Below are positions 23,660 through 37,202 of a stretch of DNA of 64,000 nt, piece by piece (position 1 is the first letter of the stretch; the number at the start of each line of letters is the position of its first letter). Source of the stretch: Azolla caroliniana (lineage: Eukaryota; Polypodiophyta). The position numbers were made by a program, and so were the translations under genes. The stretch is taken from the NCBI GenBank assembly GCA_043228905.1, contig JBHGNT010000056.1:1-64000 (forward strand). The letters are read 5' to 3'. The notes under the pieces were generated by a model. It ran no database searches. It was given only the letters and a program-made list of their open reading frames with translations, and had not been told where the DNA came from.

Positions 23660-26210
23660 TATCACACGAGCCAGGTATGACCATTTTAATTTACTCACTC
23701 GCTCTTCTCAACTCCCTCCTCCAGCATGCTAATTTCCTCATGTCTTTCGACGTCAGTTTCGAAATCACGATTTTTTAAGTCTATATCATAGCTAGCCTTG
23801 TTAGTTTCTATTCGCATGTTTTAACACAGAAATCCGATATCACACGAGCCAGGTATGACCATTTTAATTTACTCACACGCTCTTCTCAACTCCCTCCTCA
23901 AATATGCTAATTTCTTCATGTCTCTCGACTTAAGTTTCAAAATCTCGATTTTTTAATTCTATATCATACCTAGCCTTGTTAGCTTCGATTCGCATGTTTG
24001 AACACAGAAATCCGATATCACACGAGCCAGGTATGACCATTTTAATTTACTCACTCGCTCTTCTCAACTCCCTCCTCAAATATGCTAATTTCCTCATGTC
24101 TTTCGACGTTAGTTTCGAAATCACGATTTTTTAAGTCTATATCATAGCTAGCCTTGTTAGTTTCGATTCGCATGTTTGAACACAGAAATCCGATATCACA
24201 CGAGCCAGGTATGACCATTTTAATTTACTCACTGACTCTTCTCAACTCCCTCCTCAAATATGCTAATTTCCTCATGTCTCTCGACCTGAGTTTCAAAAAC
24301 TTGATTTTTTAATTTTATATCATAGCTATCCTTGTTAGTTTCGATTCGCATGTTTGAACACAGAAATCCGATATCACACGAGCCAGGTATGACCATTTTA
24401 ATTTACTCACTGGCTCTTCTCAACTCCCTCCTCAAATATGCTAATTTCCTCATGTCTCTCGACCTGAGTTTCAAAATCTCGAGTTTTTAATTCTATATCA
24501 TAGCTAGCCTTGTTAGTTTCGATTCGCATGTTTGAACACAGAAATCCGATATCACACGAGCCAGGTATGACCATTTTAATTTACTCACTCGCTCTTCTCA
24601 ACTCCCTCCTCCAGCATGCTAATTTCCTCATGTCTTTCGACGTCAGTTTCGAAATCACGATTTTTTAAGTCTATATCATAGCTAGCCTTGTTAGTTTCGA
24701 TTCGCATGTTTTAACACAGAAATCCGATATCACACGAGCCAGGTATGACCATTTTAATTTACTCACACGCTCTTCTCAACTCCCTCCTCAAATATGCTAA
24801 TTTCTTCATGTCTCTCGACCTAAGTTTCAAAATCTCGATTTTTTAATTCTATATCATAGCTAGCCTTGTTAGCTTCGATTCGCATGTTTGAACACAGAAA
24901 TCCGATATCACACGAGCCAGGTATGACCATTTTAATTTACACACACGCTCTTCTCAACTCCCTCCTCAAATATGCTAATTTCTTCATGTCTCTCGACCTG
25001 AGTTTCAAAATCTCGATTTTTTAATTCTATATCATAGCTAGCCTTGTTAGCTTCGATTTGCATGTTTGAACACAGAAATCCGATATCACACGAGCCAGGT
25101 ATGACCATTTTAATTTACTCACTCGCTCTTCTCAACTCCCTCCTCAAATATGCTAATTTCCTCATGTCTTTCGACGTCAGTTTCGAAATCACGATTTTTT
25201 AAGTCTATATCATAGCTAGCCTTGTTAGTTTCGATTCGCATGTTTGAACACAGAAATCCGATATCACACGAGCCAGGTATGACCATTTTAATTTACTCAC
25301 TGACTCTTCTCAACTCCCTCCTCAAATATGCTAATTTCCTCATGTCTCTCGACCTGAGTTTCAAAATCTCGATTTTTTAATTCTATATCATAGCTAGCCT
25401 TGTTAGTTTCGATTCGCATGTTTGAACACAGAAATCCGATATCACACGAGCCAGGTATGACCATTTTAATTTACTCACTCGCTCTTCTCAACTCCCTCCT
25501 CAAATATGCTAATTTCTTCATGTCTCTCGACCTGAGTTTCAAAATCTCGATTTTTTAATTCTATATCATAGCTAGCCGTGTTAGCTTCGATTTACATGTT
25601 TGAACACAGAAATCCGATATCACACGAGCCAGGTATGACCAATTTAATTTACTCACTGGCTCTTCTCAACTCCCTCCTCAAATATGCTAATTTCCTCATG
25701 TCTCTCACCTGAGTTTCGAAATCTCGATTTTTTAATTCTATATCATAGCTAGCCTTGTTAGTTTCGATTCGCATGTTTGAACACAGAAATCCGATATCAC
25801 ACGAGCCAGGTATGACCATTTTAATTTACTCACACGCTCTTCTCAACTCCCTCCTCAAATATGCTAATTTCTTCATGTCTCTCGACCTGAGTTTCAAAAT
25901 CTCGATTTTTTAATTCTATATCATAGCTAGCCTTGTTAGCTTCGATTCGCATGTTTGAACACAGAAATCCGATATCACACGAGCCAGGTATTACCATTTT
26001 AATTTACACACACGCTCTTCTCAACTCCCTCCTCAAATATGCTAATTTCTTCATGTCTCTCGACCTGAGTTTCAAAATCTCGATTTTTTAATTCTATATC
26101 ATAGCTAGCCTTGTTAGCTTCGATTTGCATGTTTGAACACAGAAATCCGATATCACACGAGCCAGGTATGACCATTTTAATTTACTCACTGACTCTTCTC
26201 AACTCCCTCC
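23660..26210. repeat. Mixed block with a 5-monomer repeat; recurs near 49.4 and 58.3 kb
   Basis: Monomers with CCAGCATGC, GACGTCAG, TTTCGAAATCACG and AAGTCT followed by TTTTAACAC occur near 23700 and again about 890 bp later, near 24590. From about 24540 to 26210 the order of variants matches 49451-51121 at a constant offset of 24,911 bp (140 monomers less nine bases). TTTTAACAC (24711/49622) and GTATTACC (25991/50902) fix this offset. A private GATTTACATG lies near 25590. Confidence 0.8.
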
Positions 26211-27587
26211 TCAAATATGCTAATTTCTTCATGTCTCTCGACCTGAGTTTCAAAATCTCGATTTTTTAATTCTATATCATAGCTAGCCTTGTTAGCTTCG
26301 ATTTGCATGTTTGAACACAGAAATCCGATATCACACGAGCCAGGTATGACCATTTTAATTTACTCACTGACTCTTCTCAACTCCCTCATCAAATATGCTA
26401 ATTTCCTCATGTCTCTCACCTGAGTTTCAAAATCTCGATTTTTTAATTCTATATCATAGCTAGCCTTGTTAGCTTCGATTCGCATGTTTGAACACAGAAA
26501 TCCGATATCACACGAGCCAGGTATGACCATTTTAATTTACTCACTCGCTCTTCTCAACTCCCTCCTCCAGCATGCTAATTTCCTCATGTCTTTCGACGTC
26601 AGTTTCGAAATCACGATTTTTTAAGTCTATATCATAGCTAGCCTTGTTAGTTTCGATTCGCATGTTTGAACACAGAAATCCGATATCACACGAGCCAGGT
26701 ATGACCATTTTAATTTACTCACTGACTCTTCTCAACTCCCTCCTCAAATATGCTAATTTCTTCATGTCTCTCGACCTGAGTTTCAAAATCTTGATTTTTT
26801 AATTCTATATCACAGCTAGCCTTGTTAGCTTCGATTCGCATGTTTGAACACAGAAATCCGATATCACACGAGCCAGGTATGACCATTTTAATTTACACAC
26901 ACGCTCTTCTCAACTCCCTCCTCAAATATGCTAATTTCTTCATGTCTCTCGACCTGAGTTTCAACATCTCGATTTTTTAATTCTATATCATAGCTAGCCT
27001 TGTTAGCTTCGATTCGCATGTTTGAACACAGAAATCCGATATCACACGAGCCAGGTATGACCATTTTAATTTACTCACTCGCTCTTCTCAACTCCCTCCT
27101 CAAATATGCTAATTTCCTCATGTCTCTCGACCTGAGTTTCAAAATCTTGATTTTTTAATTCTATATCATAGCTAGCCTTGTTAGTTTCGATTCGCATGTT
27201 TGAACACAGAAATCCGATATCACACGAGCCAGGTATGACCATTTTAATTTACTCACTCGCTCTTCTCAACTCCCTCCTCAAATATGCTAATTTCTTCATG
27301 TCTCTCGACCTGAGTTTCAAAATCTCGATTTTTTAATTCTATATCATAGCTAGCCTTGTTAGCTTCGATTTGCATGTTTGAACACAGAAATCCGATATCA
27401 CACGAGCCAGGTATGACCATTTTAATTTACTCACTGACTCTTCTCAACTCCCTCCTCAAATATGCTAATTTCTTCATGTCTCTCGACCTGAGTTTCAAAA
27501 TCTCGATTTTTTAATTCTATATCATAGCTAGCCTTGTTAGCTTCGATTTGCATGTTTGAACACAGAAATCCGATATCACACGAGCCA
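26165..27587. repeat. 8-monomer tandem duplication, copy 1
   Basis: Offset 1,423 bp, equal to eight monomers less one base. CTCCCTCATC at 26381 and 27804, the TCTCACCTG deletion at 26412 and 27835, and TTTCAACATC near 26959 and 28382 all agree. The match fails from about 27460. Confidence 0.82.
26409..26420. repeat. 177-bp monomer marker, lineage 2 (TCTCTCACCTG with CTCATCAAAT)
   Basis: The same missing base occurs with a different linked set: TGACTCTTC, CTCATCAAATATG and TTTCAAAATC. Copies lie near 26412, 27835, 28902, 37445, 38868, 42252, 44387, 53284 and 63071. Each is followed by a CCAGCATGC/GACGTCAG monomer, so it moves as part of a larger cassette. Confidence 0.85.
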
Positions 27588-28883
27588 GGTATGACCATTT
27601 TAATTTACTCACTGACTCTTCTCAACTCCCTCCTCAAATATGCTAATTTCTTCATGTCTCTCGACCTGAGTTTCAAAATCTCGATTTTTTAATTCTATAT
27701 CATAGCTAGCCTTGTTAGCTTCGATTTGCATGTTTGAACACAGAAATCCGATATCACACGAGCCAGGTATGACCATTTTAATTTACTCACTGACTCTTCT
27801 CAACTCCCTCATCAAATATGCTAATTTCCTCATGTCTCTCACCTGAGTTTCAAAATCTCGATTTTTTAATTCTATATCATAGCTAGCCTTGTTAGCTTCG
27901 ATTCGCATGTTTGAACACAGAAATCCGATATCACACGAGCCAGGTATGACCATTTTAATTTACTCACTCGCTCTTCTCAACTCCCTCCTCCAGCATGCTA
28001 ATTTCCTCATGTCTTTCGACGTCAGTTTCGAAATCACGATTTTTTAAGTCTATATCATAGCTAGCCTTGTTAGTTTCGATTCGCATGTTTGAACACAGAA
28101 ATCCGATATCACACGAGCCAGGTATGACCATTTTAATTTACTCACTGACTCTTCTCAACTCCCTCCTCAAATATGCTAATTTCTTCATGTCTCTCGACCT
28201 GAGTTTCAAAATCTTGATTTTTTAATTCTATATCATAGCTAGCCTTGTTAGCTTCGATTCGCATGTTTGAACACAGAAATCCGATATCACACGAGCCAGG
28301 TATGACCATTTTAATTTACACACACGCTCTTCTCAACTCCCTCCTCAAATATGCTAATTTCTTCATGTCTCTCGACCTGAGTTTCAACATCTCGATTTTT
28401 TAATTCTATATCATAGCTAGCCTTGTTAGCTTCGATTCGCATGTTTGAACACAGAAATCCGATATCACACGAGCCAGGTATGACCATTTTAATTTACTCA
28501 CTCGCTCTTCTCAACTCCCTCCTCAAATATGCTAATTTCCTCATGTCTCTCGACCTGAGTTTCAAAATCTTGATTTTTTAATTCTATATCATAGCTAGCC
28601 TTGTTAGTTTCGATTCGCATGTTTGAACACAGAAATCCGATATCACACGAGCCAGGTATGACCATTTTAATTTACTCACTCGCTCTTCTCAACTCCCTCC
28701 TCAAATATGCTAATTTCTTCATGTCTCTCGACCTGAGTTTCAAAATCTCGATTTTTTAATTCTATATCATAGCTAGCCTTGTTAGCTTCGATTTGCATGT
28801 TTGAACACAGAAATCCGATATCACACGAGCCAGGTATGACCATTTTAATTTACTCACTGACTCTTCTCAACTCCCTCATCAAA
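27588..28883. repeat. 8-monomer tandem duplication, copy 2
   Basis: Second copy of the unit near 26165. One difference is ATCACAGCTAGCC near 26809 in copy 1 versus ATCATAGCTAGCC here. A further partial copy begins immediately after, with CTCCCTCATC at 28871, only six monomers on. Confidence 0.82.
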
Positions 28884-29029
28884 TATGCTAATTTCCTCAT
28901 GTCTCTCACCTGAGTTTCAAAATCTCGATTTTTTAATTCTATATCATAGCTAGCCTTGTTAGCTTCGATTCGCATGTTTGAACACAGAAATCCGATATCA
29001 CACGAGCCAGGTATGACCATTTTAATTTA

Positions 29030-30637
29030 CTCACTCGCTCTTCTCAACTCCCTCCTCCAGCATGCTAATTTCCTCATGTCTTTCGACTTCAGTTTCAAAA
29101 ACTTGATTTTTTAATTTTATATCATAGCTATCCTTGTTAGCTTCGATTTGCATGTTTGAACACAGAAATCCGATATCACACGAGCCAGGTATGACCATTT
29201 TAATTTACTCACTGGCTCTTCTCAACTCCCTCCTCAAATATGCTAGTTTCCTCATGTCTCTCGACCTGAGTTTCAAAATCACGATTTTTTAATTCTATAT
29301 CATAGCTAGCCTTGTTAGTTTCGATTCGCATGTTTGAACACAGAAATCCGATATCACACGAGCCACGTATGACCATTTTAATTTACTCACTGGCTCTTCT
29401 CAACTCCCTCCTCAAATATGCTAATTTCTTCATGTCTCTCGACCTGAGTTTCAAAATCTCGATTTTTTTATTCTATATCATAGCTAGCCTTGTTAGTTTC
29501 GATTCGCATGTTTGAACACAGAAATCCGATATCACACGAGCCAGGTATGACCATTTTAATTTACTCACACGCTCTTCTCAACTCCCTCCTCAAATATGCT
29601 AATTTCTTCATGTCTCTCGACCTGAGTTTCAAAATCTCGATTTTTTAATTCTATATCATAGCTAGCCTTGTTAGCTTCGATTTGCATGTTTGAACACAGA
29701 AATCCGATATCACACGAGCCAGGTATGACCATTTTAATTTACTCACACGCTCTTCTCAACTCCCTCCTCAAATATGCTAATTTCTTCATGTCTCTTGACC
29801 TGAGTTTCAAAATCTCGATTTTTTAATTCTATATCATAGCTAGCCTTGTTAGCTTCGATTTGCATGTTTGAACACAGAAATCCGATATCACACGAGCCAG
29901 GTATGACCATTTTAATTTACTCACTCGCTCTTCTCAACTCCCTCCTCAAATATGCTAATTTCCTCAATTCTCTCGACCTGAGTTTCAAAATCTCGATTTT
30001 TTAATTCTATATCATAGCTAGCCTTGTTAGTTTCGATTCGCATGTTTGAACACAGAAATCCGATATCACACGAGCCAGGTATGACCATTTTAATTTACTC
30101 ACTGGCTCTTCTCAACTCCCTCCTCAAATATGCTAATTTCTTCATGTCTCTCGACCTGGGTTTCAAAATCTCGATTTTTTTATTCAATATCATAGCTAGC
30201 CTTGTTAGTTTCGATTCGCATGTTTGAACACTGAAATCCGATATCACACGAGCCAGGTATGACCATTTTAATTTACTCACACGCTCTTCTCAACTCCCTC
30301 CTCAAATATGCTAATTTCTTCATGTCTCTCGACCTCAGTTTCAAAATCTCGATTTTTTAATTCTATATCATAGCTAGCCTTGTTAGCTTCGATTCGCATG
30401 TTTGAACACAGAAATCCGATATCACACGAGCCAGGTATGACCATTTTAATTTACACACACGCTCTTCTCAACTCCCTCCTCAAATATGCTAATTTCTTCA
30501 TGTCTCTCGACCTGAGTTTCAAAATCTCGATTTTTTAATTCTATATCATAGCTAGCCTTGTTAGTTTCGATTCGCATGTTTGAACACAGAAATCCGATAT
30601 CACACGAGCCAGGTATGACCATTTTAATTTACTCACT
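29030..30637. repeat. Nine-monomer cassette, first occurrence
   Basis: Ordered monomer types: (1) GACTTCAG with AAAAACTTG and GCTATCCTTG; (2) GCTAGTTTCC with CACGATT; (3) GAGCCACGTATG with TTTTTTTATTCT; (4) CACACGC; (5) CTCTTGACC; (6) CCTCAATTCTC; (7) TATTCAATATC with CACTGAAATC; (8) CACACGC, here with CTCAG and in later copies CTAAG; (9) TACACACACGC. The same order recurs near 34895, 40055, 45571, 47351, 54468 and 56248. A copy near 32580 breaks off after monomer 4. In this first copy monomer 1 has CCAGCATGC where the others have CTTCCTCCAAC. Confidence 0.8.
29570..30637. repeat. 6-monomer tandem duplication, copy 1
   Basis: An exact 1,068-bp offset links 29570-30637 to 30638-31705. It includes the CCTCAATTCTC and CACTGAAATC monomers (about 30231 and 31299). 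Copy 1 carries GACCTGGG and GACCTCAG changes that copy 2 lacks. Confidence 0.82.
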
Positions 30638-31705
30638 CGCTCTTCTCAACTCCCTCCTCAAATATGCTAATTTCTTCATGTCTCTCGACCTGAGTTTCAA
30701 AATCTCGATTTTTTAATTCTATATCATAGCTAGCCTTGTTAGCTTCGATTTGCATGTTTGAACACAGAAATCCGATATCACACGAGCCAGGTATGACCAT
30801 TTTAATTTACTCACACGCTCTTCTCAACTCCCTCCTCAAATATGCTAATTTCTTCATGTCTCTTGACCTGAGTTTCAAAATCTCGATTTTTTAATTCTAT
30901 ATCATAGCTAGCCTTGTTAGCTTCGATTTGCATGTTTGAACACAGAAATCCGATATCACACGAGCCAGGTATGACCATTTTAATTTACTCACTCGCTCTT
31001 CTCAACTCCCTCCTCAAATATGCTAATTTCCTCAATTCTCTCGACCTGAGTTTCAAAATCTCGATTTTTTAATTCTATATCATAGCTAGCCTTGTTAGTT
31101 TCGATTCGCATGTTTGAACACAGAAATCCGATATCACACGAGCCAGGTATGACCATTTTAATTTACTCACTGGCTCTTCTCAACTCCCTCCTCAAATATG
31201 CTAATTTCTTCATGTCTCTCGACCTGAGTTTCAAAATCTCGATTTTTTTATTCAATATCATAGCTAGCCTTGTTAGTTTCGATTCGCATGTTTGAACACT
31301 GAAATCCGATATCACACGAGCCAGGTATGACCATTTTAATTTACTCACACGCTCTTCTCAACTCCCTCCTCAAATATGCTAATTTCTTCATGTCTCTCGA
31401 CCTAAGTTTCAAAATCACGATTTTTTAATTCTATATCATAGCTAGCCTTGTTAGCTTCGATTCGCATGTTTGAACACAGAAATCCGATATCACACGAGCC
31501 AGGTATGACCATTTTAATTTACACACACGCTCTTCTCAACTCCCTCCTCAAATATGCTAATTTCTTCATGTCTCTCGACCTGAGTTTCAAAATCTCGATT
31601 TTTTAATTCTATATCATAGCTAGCCTTGTTAGTTTCGATTCGCATGTTTGAACACAGAAATCCGATATCACACGAGCCAGGTATGACCATTTTAATTTAC
31701 TCACT
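30638..31705. repeat. 6-monomer tandem duplication, copy 2
   Basis: Second copy of 29570-30637. It carries CACGATT near 31415 where copy 1 has CTCGATT; the same CACGATT state is found near 36223, which ties this copy to that later cassette. Confidence 0.8.
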
Positions 31706-34700
31706 CGCTCTTCTCAACTCCCTCCTCAAATATGCTAATTTCCTCATGTCTCTCGACCTGAGTTTCAAAATCTCGATTTTTTAATTCTATATCATAGCTA
31801 GCCTTGTTAGCTTCGATTTGCATGTTTGAACACAGAAATCCGATATCACACGAGCCAGGTATGACCATTTTAATTTACTCACTGACTCTTCTCAACTCCC
31901 TCCTCAAATATGCTAATTTCCTCATGTCTCTCGACCTGAGTTTCAAAATCTCGATTTTTTAATTCTATATCATAGCTAGCCTTGTTAGCTTCGATTTGCA
32001 TGTTTGAACACAGAAATCCGATATCACACGAGCCAGGTATGACCATTTTAATTTACTCACTGACTCTTCTCAACTCCCTCCTCAAATATGCTAATTTCCT
32101 CATGTCTCTCGACCTGAGTTTCAAAATCTCGATTTTTTAATTCTATATCATAGCTAGCCTTGTTAGTTTCGATTCGCATGTTTGAACACAGAAATCCGAT
32201 ATCACACGAGCCAGGTATGACCATTTTAATTTACTCACTGACTCTTCTCAACTCCCTCCTCAAATATGCTAGTTTCCTCATGTCTCTCGACCTGAGTTTC
32301 AAAATCTTGATTTTTTAATTCTATATCATAGCTAGCCTTGTTAGTTTCGATTCGCATGTTTGAACACAGAAATCCGATATCACACGAGCCAGGTATGACC
32401 ATTTTAATTTACTCACTCGCTCTTCTCAACTCCCTCCTCAAATATGCTAATTTCCTCATGTCTCTCGACCTGAGTTTCAAAATCTCGATTTTTTAATTCT
32501 ATATCATAGCTAGCCTTGTTAGTTTCGATTCGCATGTTTGAACACAGAAATCCGATATCACACGAGCCAGGTATGACCATTTTAATTTACTCACTCGCTC
32601 TTCTCAACTCCTTCCTCCAACATGCTAATTTCCTCATGTCTTTCGACTTCAGTTTCAAAAACTTGATTTTTTAATTTTATATCATAGCTATCCTTGTTAG
32701 CTTCGATTTGCATGTTTGAACACAGAAATCCGATATCACACGAGCCAGGTATGACCATTTTAATTTACTCACTGGCTCTTCTCAACTCCCTCCTCAAATA
32801 TGCTAGTTTCCTCATGTCTCTCGACCTGAGTTTCAAAATCACGATTTTTTAATTCTATATCATAGCTAGCCTTGTTAGTTTCGATTCGCATGTTTGAACA
32901 CAGAAATCCGATATCACAGGAGCCACGTATGACCATTTTAATTTACTCACTCGCTCTTCTCAACTCCCTCCTCAAATATGCTAATTTCTTCATGTCTCTC
33001 GACCTGAGTTTCAAAATCTCGATTTTTTTATTCTATATCATAGCTAGCCTTGTTAGTTTCGATTCGCATGTTTGAACACAGAAATCCGATATCACACGAG
33101 CCAGGTATGACCATTTTAATTTACTCACACGCTCTTCTCAACTCCCTCCTCAAATATGCTAATTTCTTCATGTCTCTCGACCTGAGTTTCAAAATCTCGA
33201 TTTTTTAATTCTATATCATAGCTAGCCTTGTTAGCTTCGATTTGCATGTTTGAACACAGAAATCCGATATCACACGAGCCAGGTATGACCATTTTAATTT
33301 ACTCACACGCTCTTCTCAACTCCCTCCTCAAAAATGCTAATTTCTTCATGTCTCTCGACCTGAGTTTCAACATCTCGATTTTTTAATTCTATATCATAGC
33401 TAGCCTTGTTAGCTTCGATTCGCATGTTTGAACACAGAAATCCGATATCACACGAGCCAGGTATGACCATTTTAATTTACTCACTCGCTCTTCTCAACTC
33501 CCTCCTCCAACATGCTAATTTCCTCATGTCTCTTGACCTGAGTTTCAAAATCTCGATTTTTTAATTCTATATCATAGCTAGCCTTGTTAGCTTCGATTTG
33601 CATGTTTGAACACAGAAATCCGATATCACACGAGCCAGGTATGACCATTTTAATTTACTCACTCGCTCTTCTCAACTCCCTCCTCAAATATGCTAATTTC
33701 CTCAATTCTCTCGACCTGAGTTTCAAAATCTCGATTTTTTAATTCTATATCATAGCTAGCCTTGTTAGTTTCGATTCGCATGTTTGAACACAGAAATCCG
33801 ATATCACACGAGCCAGGTATGACCATTTTAATTTACTCACACGCTCTTCTCAACTCCCTCCTCAAATATGCTAATTTCTTCATGTCTCTCGACCTGAGTT
33901 TCAAAATCTTGATTTTTTAATTCTATATCATAGCTAGCCTTGTTAGCTTCGATTTGCATGTTTGAACACAGAAATCCGATATCACACGAGCCAGGTATGA
34001 CCATTTTAATTTACTCACACGCTCTTCTCAACTCCCTCCTCAAATATGCTAATTTCTTCATGTCTCTCGACCTGAGTTTCAAAATCTCGATTTTTTAATT
34101 CTATATCATAGCTAGCCTTGTTAGCTTCGATTCGCATGTTTGAACACAGAAATCCGATATCACACGAGCCAGGTATGACCATTTTAATTTACACACACGC
34201 TCTTCTCAACTCCCTCCTCAAATATGCTAATTTCTTCATGTCTCTCGACCTGAGTTTCAACATCTCGATTTTTTAATTCTATATCATAGCTAGCCTTGTT
34301 AGCTTCGATTCGCATGTTTGAACACAGAAATCCGATATCACACGAGCCAGGTATGACCATTTTAATTTACTCACTCGCTCTTCTCAACTCCCTCCTCCAA
34401 CATGCTAATTTCCTCATGTCTTTCGACGTCAGTTTCAAAATCTTGATTTTTTAATTCTATATCATAGCAAGCCTTGTTAGTTTCGATTCGCATGTTTGAA
34501 CACAGAAATCCGATATCACACGAGCCAGGTATGACCATTTTAATTTACTCACACGCTCTTCTCAACTCCCTCCTCAAATATGCTAATTTCTTCATGTCTC
34601 TCGACCTGAGTTTCAAAATCTCGATTTTTTAATTCTATATCATAGCTAGCCTTGTTAGCTTCGATTCGCATGTTTGAACACAGAAATCCGATATCACACG

Positions 34701-34890
34701 AGCCAGGTATGACCATTTTAATTTACTCACTCGCTCTTCTCAACTCCCTCCTCAAATATGCTAATTTCCTCATGTCTCTCGACCTGAGTTTCAAAATCTC
34801 GATTTTTTAATTCTATATCATAGCTAGCCTTGTTAGTTTCGATTCGCATGTTTGAACACAGAAATCCGATATCACACGAGCCAGGTATGA
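31706..34890. repeat. Satellite stretch with a broken nine-monomer cassette
   Basis: Adjacent near-identical monomers with TGACTCTTC lie at about 31870, 32050 and 32230. A cassette starts near 32580, shows CACAGGAGCCACG near 32920, and after the fourth monomer switches to types with AAAAATGC, TTTCAACATC and CCTCAATTCTC in another order. From about 34,130 the order TACACACACGC, TTTCAACATC, GACGTCAG and ATAGCAAGCC matches later parts near 37.9, 39.3, 42.7, 44.8, 53.7 and 63.5 kb. Confidence 0.7.
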
Positions 34891-36490
34891 CCATTTTAAT
34901 TTACTCACTCGCTCTTCTCAACTCCTTCCTCCAACATGCTAATTTCCTCATGTCTTTCGACTTCAGTTTCAAAAACTTGATTTTTTAATTTTATATCATA
35001 GCTATCCTTGTTAGCTTCGATTTGCATGTTTGAACACAGAAATCCGATATCACACGAGCCAGGTATGACCATTTTAATTTATTCACTGGCTCTTCTCAAC
35101 TCCCTCCTCAAATATGCTAGTTTCCTCATGTCTCTCGACCTGAGTTTCAAAATCACGATTTTTTAATTCTATATCATAGCTAGCCTTGTTAGTTTCGATT
35201 CGCATGTTTGAACACAGAAATCCGATATCACACGAGCCACGTATGACCATTTTAATTTACTCACACGCTCTTCTCAACTCCCTCCTCAAATATGCTAATT
35301 TCTTCATGTCTCTCGACCTGAGTTTCAAAATCTCGATTTTTTTATTCTATATCATAGCTAGCCTTGTTAGTTTCGATTCGCATGTTTGAACACAGAAATC
35401 CGATATCACACGAGCCAGGTATGACCATTTTAATTTACTCACACGCTCTTCTCAACTCCCTCCTCAAATATGCTAATTTCTTCATGTCTCTCGACCTGAG
35501 TTTCAAAATCTCGATTTTTTAATTCTATATCATAGCTAGCCTTGTTAGCTTCGATTGGCATGTTTGAACACAGAAATCCGATATCACACGAGCCAGGTAT
35601 GACCATTTTAATTTACTCACACGCTCTTCTCAACTCCCTCCTCAAATATGCTAATTTCTTCATGTCTCTTGACCTGAGTTTCAAAATCTCGATTTTTTAA
35701 TTCTATATCATAGCTAGCCTTGTTAGCTTCGATTTGCATGTTTGAACACAGAAATCCGATATCACACGAGCCAGGTATGACCATTTTAATTTACTCACTC
35801 GCTCTTCTCAACTCCCTCCTCAAATATGCTAATTTCCTCAATTCTCTCGACCTGAGTTTCAAAATCTCGATTTTTTAATTCTATATCATAGCTAGCCTTG
35901 TTAGTTTCGATTCGCATGTTTGAACACAGAAATCCGATATCACACGAGCCAGGTATGACCATTTTAATTTACTCACTGGCTCTTCTCAACTCCCTCCTCA
36001 AATATGCTAATTTCTTCATGTCTCTCGACCTGAGTTTCAAAATCTCGATTTTTTTATTCAATATCATAGCTAGCCTTGTTAGTTTCGATTCGCATGTTTG
36101 AACACTGAAATCCGATATCACACGAGCCAGGTATGACCATTTTAATTTACTCACACGCTCTTCTCAACTCCCTCCTCAAATATGCTAATTTCTTCATGTC
36201 TCTCGACCTAAGTTTCAAAATCACGATTTTTTAATTCTATATCATAGCTAGCCTTGTTAGCTTCGATTCGCATGTTTGAACACAGAAATCCGATATCACA
36301 CGAGCCAGGTATGACCATTTTAATTTACACACACGCTCTTCTCAACTCCCTCCTCAAATATGCTAATTTCTTCATGTCTCTCGACCTGAGTTTCAAAATC
36401 TCGATTTTTTAATTCTATATCATAGCTAGCCTTGTTAGTTTCGATTCGCATGTTTGAACACAGAAATCCGATATCACACGAGCCAGGTAT

Positions 36491-37202
36491 GACCATTTTA
36501 ATTTACTCACTCGCTCTTCTCAACTCCCTCCTCAAATATGCTAATTTCCTCATGTCTCTCGACCTGAGTTTCAAAATCTCGATTTTTTAATTCTATATCA
36601 TAGCTAGCCTTGTTAGCTTCGATTTGCATGTTTGAACACAGAAATCCGATATCACACGAGCCAGGTATAACCATTTTAATTTACTCACTGACTCTTCTCA
36701 ACTCCCTCCTCAAATATGCTAATTTCCTCATGTCTCTCGACCTGAGTTTCAAAATCTCGATTTTTTAATTCTATATCATAGCTAGCCTTGTTAGTTTCGA
36801 TTCGCATGTTTGAACACAGAAATCCGATATCACACGAGCCAGGTATGACCATTTTAATTTACTCACTCGCTCTTCTCAACTCCCTCCTCAAATATGCTAA
36901 TTTCCTCATGTCTCTCGACCTGAGTTTCAAAATCTCGATTTTTTAATTCTATATCATAGCTAGCCTTGTTAGCTTCGATTTGCATGTTTGAACACAGAAA
37001 TCCGATATCACACGAGCCAGGTATAACCATTTTAATTTACTCACTGACTCTTCTCAACTCCCTCCTCAAATATGCTAATTTCCTCATGTCTCTCGACCTG
37101 AGTTTCAAAATCTCGATTTTTTAATTCTATATCATAGCTAGCCTTGTTAGTTTCGATTCGCATGTTTGAACACAGAAATCCGATATCACACGAGCCAGGT
37201 AT
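36491..37202. repeat. Two-monomer tandem duplication (2 x 356 bp)
   Basis: The rare GTATAACC (in place of GTATGACC) appears at 36665 and 37021, exactly 356 bp apart. The surrounding two monomers match by eye, and the variant was noticed nowhere else. This is the shortest clear recent duplication in the window. Confidence 0.82.
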
